From Thiovibrio sp964588325 (lineage in GTDB: Bacteria; Desulfobacterota; Desulfobulbia; Desulfobulbales; Desulfurivibrionaceae): a DNA stretch of 64,000 nucleotides. The notes beneath the pieces are model-generated. The model was not told the origin of the DNA, made no database searches, and was given only the letters and a program-made list of their open reading frames with translations. The stretch is taken from NCBI GenBank assembly GCA_964588325.1, contig CAZPOR010000012.1, forward strand, positions 1-64,000, written 5' to 3'. Positions 25,855 through 34,750 of this stretch are shown here, piece by piece. A program made the position numbers and the translations under genes. The stretch's first letter is position 1, and each line of letters opens with the position of its first letter.

Positions 25855-26538
25855 TCAGACCGTGTTCCATTTCCCCGGCCGGCGCGGTCTGGAAACCGCC
25901 CGGGCCAGGCGGCGGGAAAACTCCTCGCCGGGAATCTCCCTGGCCCCAAGGCGTTGTAGATGTCCTGTGCCGACCTGGCAATCGATCAGCTCGAAATCCC
26001 AGCTTTTCAGCCGGTCAACCAGTCCGGCCAAGGCTACCTTGGAGCTGTCTCGTACCAGGCTGAACATGGATTCCCCGAAAAACACCCCGCCCAAGGAAAC
26101 CCCGTACAACCCGCCGGCCAGTTTTCCCTCCTGCCAACATTCCACCGAATGGGCATGACCCAGGGCATGCAAATTCTGATACGCCTCGATCATCTCCGCA
26201 CTGAGCCAGGTTCCCTCTCCTTCTTCGAGCCGGAGACGGGCGCACTGGGCAATAACCCCGGAAAAATCCGTGTCAAAGGTGAGTGCGAATGTCCGCTGCC
26301 GGATGGTGCGTCCCAGCCGTTTGGAGAGATGGAATTCTTCGGGGAACAGAACCAGGCGCGGATTGGGCGACCACCAGAGGATCGGCTCGCCGGGGGAGTA
26401 CCAGGGGAAGATGCCCTGCTGGTATGCCAGCAGCAACCGCTCCGCGGAAAGGTCGCCGCCCACCGCCAGCAGGCCGTCTTCCTCGGCCAGGGCCGGAGGC
26501 GGAAAAAGCAGGCTGTCGCTCAGTTGGAAGACAGGCAT
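25855..26538 (-). CDS. aat: leucyl/phenylalanyl-tRNA--protein transferase
   Basis: A 227-residue Aat protein. Family signatures: GLLAVGGDLS, LLLAYQQGIFPWY, PILWWSPNPR and VGGVFFGESMF-like SLGGVFFGESMF. It adds Leu or Phe to N-terminal Arg/Lys of proteins for ClpS/ClpAP degradation. Convergent with gluQ, 10 bp apart. No strong ribosome site is visible before the ATG. Confidence 0.95.
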   Translation of the reverse strand: MPVFQLSDSLLFPPPALAEEDGLLAVGGDLSAERLLLAYQQGIFPWYSPGEPILWWSPNPRLVLFPEEFHLSKRLGRTIRQRTFALTFDTDFSGVIAQCARLRLEEGEGTWLSAEMIEAYQNLHALGHAHSVECWQEGKLAGGLYGVSLGGVFFGESMFSLVRDSSKVALAGLVDRLKSWDFELIDCQVGTGHLQRLGAREIPGEEFSRRLARAVSRPRRPGKWNTV

Positions 26539-26606
26539 GGATGATAGTTAAAAGTGCAAAGTGCAGAGTTGAGAGGGCAGAAAAATAAGGCCCCCGGCAG
26601 GCATGT

Positions 26607-27236
26607 TCAGGCGATCCTCTGGATGCTGGGGATTTCGTGGATGCCGGTGGTGCAAACATTGAGATCCCGCAGGATGCCGTCGCTCACCCGGTAGATCCAG
26701 CCATGCACCGCCAATCCCTGCCCGGACTTCCAGGCGTTCTGCACGATGGTCGTATGGCAGACATTGGCCACCTGTTCCATCACGTTCAACTCGCAGAGCA
26801 GATCGAGTTTTTCTTTTTCGCTGGGCAGCGCATCGATCTCTTTTTGGTGAAACCGGTACACGTCCTTGATGTGCCGCAGCCAGTTGTCGATCAGGCCGTG
26901 CTCGCTGTTTTCCAGGGCAGCGGTGATGCCGCCGCAATCGTAGTGGCCGCAGACGATGATGTGCTTGACCTTGAGCACGTCCACCGCGTACTGGATCACC
27001 GAGAGGCAGTTGAGGTCGGTATGGACCACCACGTTGGCGATGTTGCGGTGCACGAAGATCTCGCCCGGCAGCATATTGACGATTTCGTTGGCAGGCACCC
27101 GGCTGTCGGCGCAGCCAATCCAGAGATACTCGGGCCGTTGCTGGCTGGAGAGTTTGCTGAAAAAATCCGGGTCAGCCTTTTTGATGGCGGCGGCCCAGCT
27201 TTTGTTGTTGTCGAAAAGATGCTTTAAAACCTGCAT
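26607..27236 (-). CDS. can: beta-class carbonic anhydrase
   Basis: A 209-residue enzyme with the full zinc set: C42 and D44 in GCADSR, H98 and C101 in CGHYDCGG. It interconverts CO2 and bicarbonate in the cytoplasm. The length matches the Can/CynT-type family. It lies 32 bp downstream of the HD-GYP gene and may share its transcript. Confidence 0.95.
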   Translation of the reverse strand: MQVLKHLFDNNKSWAAAIKKADPDFFSKLSSQQRPEYLWIGCADSRVPANEIVNMLPGEIFVHRNIANVVVHTDLNCLSVIQYAVDVLKVKHIIVCGHYDCGGITAALENSEHGLIDNWLRHIKDVYRFHQKEIDALPSEKEKLDLLCELNVMEQVANVCHTTIVQNAWKSGQGLAVHGWIYRVSDGILRDLNVCTTGIHEIPSIQRIA

Positions 27237-27268
27237 GGATTTCCTTGATGTGCGGTCAGTGGAGGGGA

Positions 27269-28708
27269 TCAGTTGCGCTTGGCGGTCATGGCGAAGGCGG
27301 TCAACTCGATGAGAAACTGGTTTAAGTTCTGGAGATCGTCGTGCCTGAGGACGATGTTGATCGCGCCCAGCACCTCCTTGCTTCGGTCCGAACGCAGGGC
27401 CGAGATGAAGGCGAGGATCATCTCGCGGTCAAACAGCGTGTCGATTCCCTCGCACAGCGTCCGGAGGGCCTCTTCGACGGGCAGGGCGTCGCGGTAGGGG
27501 CGTTTTGAGGTCAGGGCGTCGAAGACATCCGCCACCGCGATGATCCGGCCGAACAGGGAGATGTCGGTACCGATCAGACCGAGGGGATAGCCGGTGCCGT
27601 CCATGCGTTCGTGGTGCTGGGTCGCGCCTTCAAGGATGTGGGGTGGCAGCTTGATGGGCTGAAGGATTTTGTCGGTGAAGACCGGATGCTGCTGAATGAG
27701 GCAGAACTCTTCATTGGTCAGCTTGCCGGGTTTGCCCAGGATCAGTTCCGAGATGCCGATCTTGCCCAGGTCATGCATGTATCCGGCAATTTCCAGATCG
27801 TTGAGCTGCTGGCTGTCGATGCCGAGCTCTCCGCCGATGGCCAGGGCGTACTTGGCCACCCGGAAGGAATGGCCGTGGGTATACTCGTCCTTGGCGTCGA
27901 TGGCCGCGGCCAGGGCCTTGACCGTGTTCAGGTAGAGATCCTGGAGGCTGTCGTACAAGCGCAGGGTTTCAAAGGTCGGCGAGATGATGTTTTCGATGAT
28001 GCCGACCAACTGTTTTTCGGAAGCGGAAAAAGCCCGGTGGCCGCCGGTGCGGATAAAGAGCATCTGGCCGCTTAACCCCTTTTTTTCCTTGATCGGCGAA
28101 TAGAGCAGCGAGGCCCCGTCCTCGCGGGTGCAGATGATGGTGGAGCCGGAGGCAGAGCGCTGCAGGTTGGCGCTCTGCCGGTTTGCGGCCACTTCCTCTT
28201 CCGTCATCCGGTGGGTGACGCGGATTTCCTCTCCCCACCTCCCCTTGGTCTGGATAAATCCCTGGTCCGCCTTGGTTGCCGTGGCGATTTCCTCCAGGAT
28301 GATTTGGTAGCACTTTTTCAGGTCGTCGATGCCGATGATCTTCTTGGCTACCTTGACCAGGAAGTTCATCTGGCTGGCGAGTTGCAGCATCTCCTCGGTG
28401 GTTTCCTGGAGTTCGGTTTCCCGGAGGAGCTGGCTGTTGAGGGCTGTAAGGCAATAGCGGATGTGCGGTTCGGCTCGGGCAAGGTGCTCGGGGTCTGGAG
28501 CGGCGCAGACAATACCGCCGATGTTGGAGGGAAAGCGGAAGGGGTACGCGCGGTTGGCCGGGGTGTCGTGCCCCTCGGGTTGCCGGCTTGCCACGGCCAT
28601 TCCCTCGCTGTCGACCACGGTGACGGCAAGGTTGTGCGCTTCGGCGAGATAATCGATTGATTGGTCCAGAAAAGCGGTGTCGAACAGATAGTCCCGAATA
28701 GAGGCCAT
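27269..28708 (-). CDS. GAF-like + HD-GYP phosphodiesterase
   Basis: A 479-residue soluble signalling protein. An N-terminal sensory region is followed by a GAF-like domain (about 120-260), then HD-GYP with HSFRVAKYA, MHDLGKIG, QHHERMDGTGYP and FDALTSKRPYR. The metal-binding HD and GYP residues are present, so it should hydrolyse c-di-GMP (or cGAMP). Immediately upstream is a CheY-like protein, 6 bp away, which may be its input. Confidence 0.9.
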   Translation of the reverse strand: MASIRDYLFDTAFLDQSIDYLAEAHNLAVTVVDSEGMAVASRQPEGHDTPANRAYPFRFPSNIGGIVCAAPDPEHLARAEPHIRYCLTALNSQLLRETELQETTEEMLQLASQMNFLVKVAKKIIGIDDLKKCYQIILEEIATATKADQGFIQTKGRWGEEIRVTHRMTEEEVAANRQSANLQRSASGSTIICTREDGASLLYSPIKEKKGLSGQMLFIRTGGHRAFSASEKQLVGIIENIISPTFETLRLYDSLQDLYLNTVKALAAAIDAKDEYTHGHSFRVAKYALAIGGELGIDSQQLNDLEIAGYMHDLGKIGISELILGKPGKLTNEEFCLIQQHPVFTDKILQPIKLPPHILEGATQHHERMDGTGYPLGLIGTDISLFGRIIAVADVFDALTSKRPYRDALPVEEALRTLCEGIDTLFDREMILAFISALRSDRSKEVLGAINIVLRHDDLQNLNQFLIELTAFAMTAKRN

Positions 28709-28714
28709 GGCAGG

Positions 28715-29086
28715 TCAGTTCGTTCCGAGGATGTCGCGGATGGCCTGGGAGAGTTCTTCCCGGCAGATCGGCTTGTTTAAAAAGCCGATGCCGCCGGCCT
28801 CCTTGGCCTGGACGATACTTTCTTCGCTCCCCAGAGCGGTGAAGAAGGCTACGGGAATATGGGCGGTGCGCTGGTCAGCCTTGATCCGCCAGGTTGCCTC
28901 GAAGCCCCCCATGATCGGCATTTCGATGTCCATGATAATCATGTCCGGCTGGATGTCGACGGCCAGCTCGCAACCCTGGAGACCGTTTTCCGCGGTGATG
29001 GACCGGTGCCCCAGTTGCTGGACAAGCTGGCTGACGATGCGCCGGATCATGGCGGAATCATCGACTATGAGGATGGTTTTCAACAT
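28715..29086 (-). CDS. single-domain response regulator (CheY-like)
   Basis: A 123-residue receiver domain only. Acidic pocket VDDS near residue 9-11, phosphoacceptor D53 in IIMDIEMP, and lysine in FLNKPI. It has no output domain and is transcribed with the HD-GYP gene, so it probably acts by protein contact on that or another partner. Confidence 0.92.
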   Translation of the reverse strand: MLKTILIVDDSAMIRRIVSQLVQQLGHRSITAENGLQGCELAVDIQPDMIIMDIEMPIMGGFEATWRIKADQRTAHIPVAFFTALGSEESIVQAKEAGGIGFLNKPICREELSQAIRDILGTN

Positions 29087-29240
29087 GAAGCATAACTCGC
29101 AACGTGTAAGGGGGATGTGGCCCCGGTGGACAATTTGCGTACTATACTCCTAAATCCGGAGGGAAGGCAAAAAAAATATGGGCTTCCCCTGTCCGGTCGG
29201 CGCTGGGCGGGGAATTTCAGACTGTTGCGAGGACGACGGC

Positions 29241-30551
29241 CTATTTTTTCCCGGTCCGAATGGTCACGGAATTGGCGTGGGCGGTGAGGCCCTCCAGCTT
29301 GGCCAGCAATTGGATATGGCCGCTGTCCGCCTGGAGGGCCTCTTGGGAATAGGCGATCAGGCTGGATTTCTTGATGAAGGTTTCCACCCCCAACGCAGAA
29401 GAGAAGCGGGCCGTGCCCATGGTCGGCAGCACATGGTTGGGGCCGGCCAGATAATCTCCGGCCGATTCCGGGGTGTGGCGACCGAGAAAGATCGCCCCGG
29501 CGTGGCGGACGCGGGTCAGCCAGAGGAAGGGCTCCTGCACCATCAATTCCAGATGCTCGGCCGCAATCTGGTTGGCCAGCAGGATCGCTTCCTCGAGGTC
29601 CTTGGCCACCAGAATCACTCCGCGTTCGCTCAGGGATTTCCGGGCGATCTCGGAGCGGGAGAGGTTTGCCAGTTGTTTTTTGAGCTCCACCACGATCCGG
29701 CCGGCCAGCTCCTCGCTGGTGGTGATGCACATGGCTTGGGCCTGCGGGTCGTGTTCCGCCTGGGCCAGCATGTCCGCGGCGATGAAGGAGGGCTCCCCGG
29801 TTTCGTCGGCGATGATCAGCACCTCGCTGGGCCCGGCGATCATGTCGATGCGCACCCTCCCTGAAACCTGGCGCTTGGCCTCGGTCACATACTGGTTGCC
29901 CGGGCCGACAATCACGTCCACCGGGGCAATGGTCTTGGTGCCGTAGGCCAGGGCCGCGATGGCCCAGGCGCTGCCCGCCTTGTAGATCTCGGTGATCCCG
30001 ATCTCCTGGGCCGCCACCAGCAGGGCAGGGTTGATCGTGCCGTTTGCATCGGGCGGGGTCATCATCACCCGCCGCTCCACCCCGGCGATGGCCGCGGGGA
30101 TGCCGTTCATCAGCACCGAGGAGACCAGGGGGGTCTTGCCGCCCTGGCCACCCGGCACATAGAGCCCGGCCGAGTCCACCGGATGCACGAGCCGGCCGGT
30201 GATGGCGCCGTCTTCCCGGGTCATCATCCAGGACTGTTCCTTTTCCCGCTCATGAAAGGTGTAGATGCGCTCGATGGCGATCTCCAGGGTGTCGAGGAAA
30301 TCATCATCCACCGAGGCCATGGCCTCGTGCAGTTCTTGGTCGCTGACCCGGAGCTGTGTGACGCTCATCTCCGGCGCATCAAATTTGCGGATGTATTCGA
30401 CCAATGCCTCGTCGCCGCGCTGGCGGATTTCACTGATGATGTCGGTCACGGTATGCTGGCAGGCAGGGTCGGCCAGTTGAAAACGGTCGCGCAACCCGGC
30501 GAGGATTTTTTTGCCTTGGACAGAGCTGGTGGAAACGGGGGTGATGGTCAT
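29241..30551 (-). CDS. hisD: histidinol dehydrogenase
   Basis: A 436-residue enzyme for the last two steps of histidine synthesis (histidinol to histidine, using NAD+ and zinc). Conserved stretches include YVPGGQGG, DVIVGPGNQYV, IDMIAGPSEV and NHVLPTMGTARFSS. AGAGG precedes the ATG. No other his genes are in the window. The 150-bp gap to the CheY gene holds nothing distinct. Confidence 0.97.
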   Translation of the reverse strand: MTITPVSTSSVQGKKILAGLRDRFQLADPACQHTVTDIISEIRQRGDEALVEYIRKFDAPEMSVTQLRVSDQELHEAMASVDDDFLDTLEIAIERIYTFHEREKEQSWMMTREDGAITGRLVHPVDSAGLYVPGGQGGKTPLVSSVLMNGIPAAIAGVERRVMMTPPDANGTINPALLVAAQEIGITEIYKAGSAWAIAALAYGTKTIAPVDVIVGPGNQYVTEAKRQVSGRVRIDMIAGPSEVLIIADETGEPSFIAADMLAQAEHDPQAQAMCITTSEELAGRIVVELKKQLANLSRSEIARKSLSERGVILVAKDLEEAILLANQIAAEHLELMVQEPFLWLTRVRHAGAIFLGRHTPESAGDYLAGPNHVLPTMGTARFSSALGVETFIKKSSLIAYSQEALQADSGHIQLLAKLEGLTAHANSVTIRTGKK

Positions 30552-30635
30552 GGTGTGCCTCTATTGTTGAGCGGCAGGCGGAAGAGCGCATTGGAGCGCG
30601 GCCTGCTTTTTTATTCGCGGGTTTTCCATGTGAAT

Positions 30636-30732
30636 CCGTCATTCCGGCGGAGGCCGGAGGTGTAAGCGAGCGAAGCGAGACTCGGATCCAGGCCCATGGT
30701 TTTCTGGACCCCGGCCTTCGCCGGGGTGACGG
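30636..30732. repeat. dispersed palindrome (CGTCATTCCGG type)
   Basis: CCGTCATTCCGGCGGAGGCCGG at the left pairs with the rightmost CCGGCCTTCGCCGGGGTGACGG. This is a familiar class of intergenic palindrome in proteobacteria-like genomes. It lies in the 376-bp gap between hisD and the MFS gene, which otherwise holds nothing recognisable. Confidence 0.75.
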
Positions 30733-30927
30733 TCATTTGGGGCGCTCCGGGCAATTACGTCCAACTGTTTGATGCATGAATAATATTCTCTCTATACCAG
30801 CGATTACAGGGGAAGAAAAGCCCTCTTCGCGCAAATGGCCAAGATTTGCACCGGTGGTTCGCATTGCAAAGAGGCAGGGCAGCGTATACTTTGAAAGCTG
30901 GAAATGATTTTTTTTACGAGGACAGCT

Positions 30928-32283
30928 ATGTTTCGCGCATATCTCAAGGCGGTGCGGGAGCTTCCCCGTCCTCCCCGTCTTTTTCTGCTCTTTACGGCGG
31001 TAAACGTCTTTTCCTGGCAATGCATCGCCGGGCAGGCACTGGTCCTTTTTGCCCGCGCCGTCAATATGCCCCCCTCCTGGGTGGGTCTGTTGCTCTCCTT
31101 TCTGCCTCTGTCCATGCTCCTGGTGGTGTTCACCGTGCCGCTGGTGGAGCGTCTTGGCCCCCGGAAACTGCTGGTGTGGACCTGGCTTGCCAGAAATGTC
31201 CTTTCCCTGTCGGTTTTTGTGTTCCCCTGGGCAGTGAGCCGCTGGGGGGAGGCGGGCGGCTGGCAGGTGCTGTTGTTCGCCACTCTGGCCTTTTCCCTTA
31301 TCCGGGCCGTGGGAGTGGGCGCCTGGTATCCGTGGCTGCACGAGATCGTGCCCAGGCCGCTTCTCGGTTCGTATTTTTCCATCGAGGCGGCCATGAGCCA
31401 GGGAATCACCATCGTCCTTGCCCTGGTCATGGCTCTGATCCTTGGCGTGGATCAGGGGTTGGGCCGTTTTTTTCTCATCTATGGGGCGGGAATCGGGGCA
31501 GGTTTATGGAGCGTCCAGCTTATCCGGAAGATCCCCGGCGGGGAAAGCAGCTTGACCGCGGATTTTCCGGAATCCGCCCGGCGGCCGGCCTTGCGGGAGG
31601 CGCTGGCCGATGCTGAATACCGTCGCTTTTTCATCCTCGCCATGCTGGGCGCCGGTTCGCTCATGTGGCTCAATGCCGCTTCGGTGATGTACCTGCGCGA
31701 CATACTCTTCTATTCCGAGACCAGGATCATGCTGCTTCTTGGCGCGGGTGGGATCGGGGTGGCCTGCACCGTCCATTTCTGGGGGCGGGCCGCCGACCGT
31801 TTCGGCAGCGTTCCGGCCATGATCCAGCTTCTGGCGGCGCACGCGCTGCTGGCCTTTTCCTGGTGGGGACTGCTGCCGGGCGGCAGTCTGACCGGGCTGC
31901 TGGCGGTGGTGGTCATTGTTTTCACCACGATTTTCAATGGCGCCTTCACCATGGTCAGCGCCCGGGGCATGCTCTGCCGGGTGCGCGACGAGGGGCGGGT
32001 GGCCTATACCAGTCTCTGGATTCTCGGGGTCTCCACCGCCAACGGGTTGCCGCCGATTTTGGCCGGTTTGCTCATCGACCACCTGGGGCTGGCCGGATTC
32101 CGGCTCTGTTTTCTCGTCGCCGGGGGCCTCGGTCTGGCTGCGGCCGGGTTCCTGTTTCGTCTGCCGCCGGAGGAGGGCAAGCTGCCCATGCAGGAGCTGC
32201 GCCATCTGCTCCACCCGAGCCAGCCTTTGCGTTCCCTGGCCAGGGTTTTCTGGATTACCTTGGGGTTTGGCGACAAGAAGTAA
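30928..32283 (+). CDS. MFS transporter
   Basis: A 451-residue integral membrane protein with about eleven to twelve helices and loop features of the major facilitator superfamily (PLVERLGPRKLLVW between helices 2 and 3; GRAADRFGSVPAM after helix 8). The substrate cannot be inferred. ACGAGGA precedes the ATG at 30928; an ATG eight codons earlier lacks a ribosome site. Stands alone. Confidence 0.8.
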   Translation: MFRAYLKAVRELPRPPRLFLLFTAVNVFSWQCIAGQALVLFARAVNMPPSWVGLLLSFLPLSMLLVVFTVPLVERLGPRKLLVWTWLARNVLSLSVFVFPWAVSRWGEAGGWQVLLFATLAFSLIRAVGVGAWYPWLHEIVPRPLLGSYFSIEAAMSQGITIVLALVMALILGVDQGLGRFFLIYGAGIGAGLWSVQLIRKIPGGESSLTADFPESARRPALREALADAEYRRFFILAMLGAGSLMWLNAASVMYLRDILFYSETRIMLLLGAGGIGVACTVHFWGRAADRFGSVPAMIQLLAAHALLAFSWWGLLPGGSLTGLLAVVVIVFTTIFNGAFTMVSARGMLCRVRDEGRVAYTSLWILGVSTANGLPPILAGLLIDHLGLAGFRLCFLVAGGLGLAAAGFLFRLPPEEGKLPMQELRHLLHPSQPLRSLARVFWITLGFGDKK

Positions 32284-32359
32284 AGAGCTTCGCGGCGGGC
32301 AAGGAGATGCCATTTTTCAGCCCCGGCGTGGAGCCGAAGGTCTGGAGTCGCGGGCGCCT

Positions 32360-32980
32360 CTATTTGTCGTGCGGCATGGCAAGATATATGTCCGGATAAT
32401 GTTCCTTCAGGCAGTCCGGGCACAGGCCATGGCTGATGTCCGCCTCGGTATGCTTGTGAATGTAGACATCGACATTCTCCCAGATTCCCTCGGCGGTGCG
32501 GATCTTTTTGCAGAAGCTGCACAGCGGCAGGATGCCCCGCAGGGTCTTGATTTCCCCGAGGGCGGCCTGGAGTTCCTGATTGACCCGGCGCAGTTCTGTC
32601 AGGTCTGCATGGCGGGTCATGGCGATGGTGATGGCGCGGTCTATTTCCGCCAATACCGGCGGCTTGGTCAGAAAGGCGGAAACCCCGGCCTTGCTCGCCG
32701 TCTCAACCAGATCCGCGGTTTCGTAAGCGGTCATGATCACAATGGGGGTAGGGCACTCCTCCGTAATGCGGCGCGAGGCTTCCAACCCGTCCATCTCCGG
32801 CATCTTGATGTCCATGAGCACGGCATCGGGACGCAGTTCGGCAACCAACCGGACCGCCTGCCCTCCGGTGCCCGCTTCCCCAACCACTTCGTAGGATGTG
32901 CCCCGCAGGATGCGCTTCAGTTCCTCGCACACCAGAAAATCATCCTCCGCCACCACCAGACGGACATGTTGATTCCCCAT
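32360..32980 (-). CDS. response regulator with C-terminal Cys-rich domain
   Basis: A 206-residue protein. The receiver domain holds D57 in AVLMDIKMP and lysine in FLTKPP. A coiled-coil linker (RRVNQELQAALGEIKTL) leads to a short domain with CSFCKKIR..W..VDVYIHKHT..ISHGLCPDC, a module seen in many response regulators that may bind metal. It is the last gene of a set with a histidine kinase and a periplasmic binding protein. Confidence 0.85.
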   Translation of the reverse strand: MGNQHVRLVVAEDDFLVCEELKRILRGTSYEVVGEAGTGGQAVRLVAELRPDAVLMDIKMPEMDGLEASRRITEECPTPIVIMTAYETADLVETASKAGVSAFLTKPPVLAEIDRAITIAMTRHADLTELRRVNQELQAALGEIKTLRGILPLCSFCKKIRTAEGIWENVDVYIHKHTEADISHGLCPDCLKEHYPDIYLAMPHDK

Positions 32981-32998
32981 GACTCTTCCTCCTTGAGA

Positions 32999-34744
32999 TC
33001 AGGCCGCCGGTTCGGGGGCTGTCGCCGGGAAGGCAATGCGGGCCACCCCCCCGTTGTCGTTGGTCAGGGTGATTGATCCTTGCAGGTTTCTCGTTACCAG
33101 CCCGTGTATCAGGGTGATGCCGATTCCGCTGCTGGAGAAATCCCCCTGCAGGAGCGGTTCCGGAAAACCGGGGCCGTCGTCCTGGTAGGTGAGCTGGATC
33201 AAGCCATCTCGAGGCGTGATGGATACCGTAATGCTGGCGGTTTCCCGGCCGCGCAGCGCATATTTCATGGTGTTGGTGCTCAACTCGTTTAACACCATGG
33301 CCAGGGAATGGGCCTGATCGCTGTCCACGCAGAGGCCGGAGGGCGAAACGCTCAGGCGAATCGAACGGGAGGCGGACAATCCCTTGAGGGTTTCCAGGAT
33401 CACGCTTTCGCAGAGCTGGCTCAACGGCAGGGGCTTCCACTCCGAGGAGGAAAGGAGCCGGTGTACGGTGAGCAGCCCCGCCACCCGCCAGACCACCTCC
33501 TGGATGCGGCGCTCGTATTCCTGCATCCCCTTTTCCCTGGCCCGGTCTTCCTCCTGGTGCAGCATGCTGATGATGGCGACCAGATTATTCTTGACCCGGT
33601 GATTTACCTCCCGGAGCAGCACCATCTGCATCTCTGCGTATTCACGCATTTTTTTCTCTGCCAGACTGCGTTCGCTCACTTCCTCCGCCAATTTTTCGTT
33701 CAGGGCCTGCAGCTCCCTGGTGCGGTCCGTTACCCGTTGTTCCAGTGAATCGTGGGATTCCTTGAGGCGATCGAGCATGGTGTTGAACGAGATGGCCAGT
33801 TGGGTGATTTCATCGTGGCTGGTCACGCTGATCTGGCTGGTTGGATCGCTCTGCTGGGTCACCTGATTGGCGGTTTTGGTCAGGGCGACGAGGGGGGCGG
33901 TCAGTTTTTTTGCCATGAGCCGGGAGGCAGCCATGGTGAGCTGGAGGATCAAGATGCCGATGCCCAGATAGATTCCGGTCATGGTAAGCAGCGGCGCATA
34001 GGCCTGGCTGGTGCTTTGGCCGACGGTCAGGGCCAGGGCCAATTGGTCGAGGGGGGCTTGGGTTGTTAACTGCGTGGTGGTGCTTAATATGGACGGGGCA
34101 TGGTCCTTGGCGGTTGTCCAGATCTCGCCGCTCGTGCCCGAGAGCCTGAAGATATGATCGTTTGCGCCGGGAATCTTTGGCAGGCAAGCGCTGACAAGGG
34201 GGATGATTGGCAGCTCCAAAACCAGCAACCCCTCGGCCTTGCCGGTGGCGCCATACAGCACAGGGTAGGCGATGAGCAGATGGCTTTCCGTGCCGCTTTT
34301 TTCCAGGCGCGCCAAGGGGCGCTGATTGGTAATCACCTGCGTCAGCAGGGGCTCGTCCGAATAGGAACGTAATTTTTCCAACCCCTGGCAGGAGATAATA
34401 GGGCTTCCTGAAAAATCGCACAGGGTGAGCAGGCAGGGGATGTTTTGCGGGAGGTGGTAGCTGCGGAGAAAAGGTTCGACGTACATCTCCCGTCCTGCGG
34501 AGTCGACGAGGGCATTGACCACAATGAGGTTTGCCGACATGTTGCGCATGTCGTTGTTGATGTTGTCCAACCGCGCTTCCAGCCGGTGGTTGATCAGGTC
34601 CGCCTCAAAGGAGAGTTTTTCTTCGATCTGCGCCTTGAGCGTATGCCGGGTGAAGATGTAGCTTGCCGTGCCCAAGGCAAGAACCACGGCCATGGTCAGC
34701 GACAGGGCGGCAAGCGAGATCTTGTTGGCAATGCTTCGAGGCAT
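32999..34744 (-). CDS. membrane sensor histidine kinase (HisKA_2 type)
   Basis: A 581-residue kinase: N-terminal helix, ~230-residue extracytoplasmic sensor (Cache-like), second helix, HAMP (LVALTKTANQVTQ), coiled coil, HisKA_2 phosphoacceptor with LREVNHRVKNNL, and an ATPase domain (NELSTNTMKYA, DDGPGFP). HisKA_2 kinases usually signal to response regulators without DNA-binding outputs, which suits the next gene. Seven bases separate it from the binding protein upstream. Confidence 0.9.
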   Translation of the reverse strand: MPRSIANKISLAALSLTMAVVLALGTASYIFTRHTLKAQIEEKLSFEADLINHRLEARLDNINNDMRNMSANLIVVNALVDSAGREMYVEPFLRSYHLPQNIPCLLTLCDFSGSPIISCQGLEKLRSYSDEPLLTQVITNQRPLARLEKSGTESHLLIAYPVLYGATGKAEGLLVLELPIIPLVSACLPKIPGANDHIFRLSGTSGEIWTTAKDHAPSILSTTTQLTTQAPLDQLALALTVGQSTSQAYAPLLTMTGIYLGIGILILQLTMAASRLMAKKLTAPLVALTKTANQVTQQSDPTSQISVTSHDEITQLAISFNTMLDRLKESHDSLEQRVTDRTRELQALNEKLAEEVSERSLAEKKMREYAEMQMVLLREVNHRVKNNLVAIISMLHQEEDRAREKGMQEYERRIQEVVWRVAGLLTVHRLLSSSEWKPLPLSQLCESVILETLKGLSASRSIRLSVSPSGLCVDSDQAHSLAMVLNELSTNTMKYALRGRETASITVSITPRDGLIQLTYQDDGPGFPEPLLQGDFSSSGIGITLIHGLVTRNLQGSITLTNDNGGVARIAFPATAPEPAA

Positions 34745-34750
34745 GGGCAG

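Noticed and set aside
30573..30613. Hairpin GCAGGC..GCCTGC with T-run upstream of hisD
   Set aside because: It would terminate plus-strand transcription, but no plus-strand gene ends there; the 6-bp outer stem is weak.
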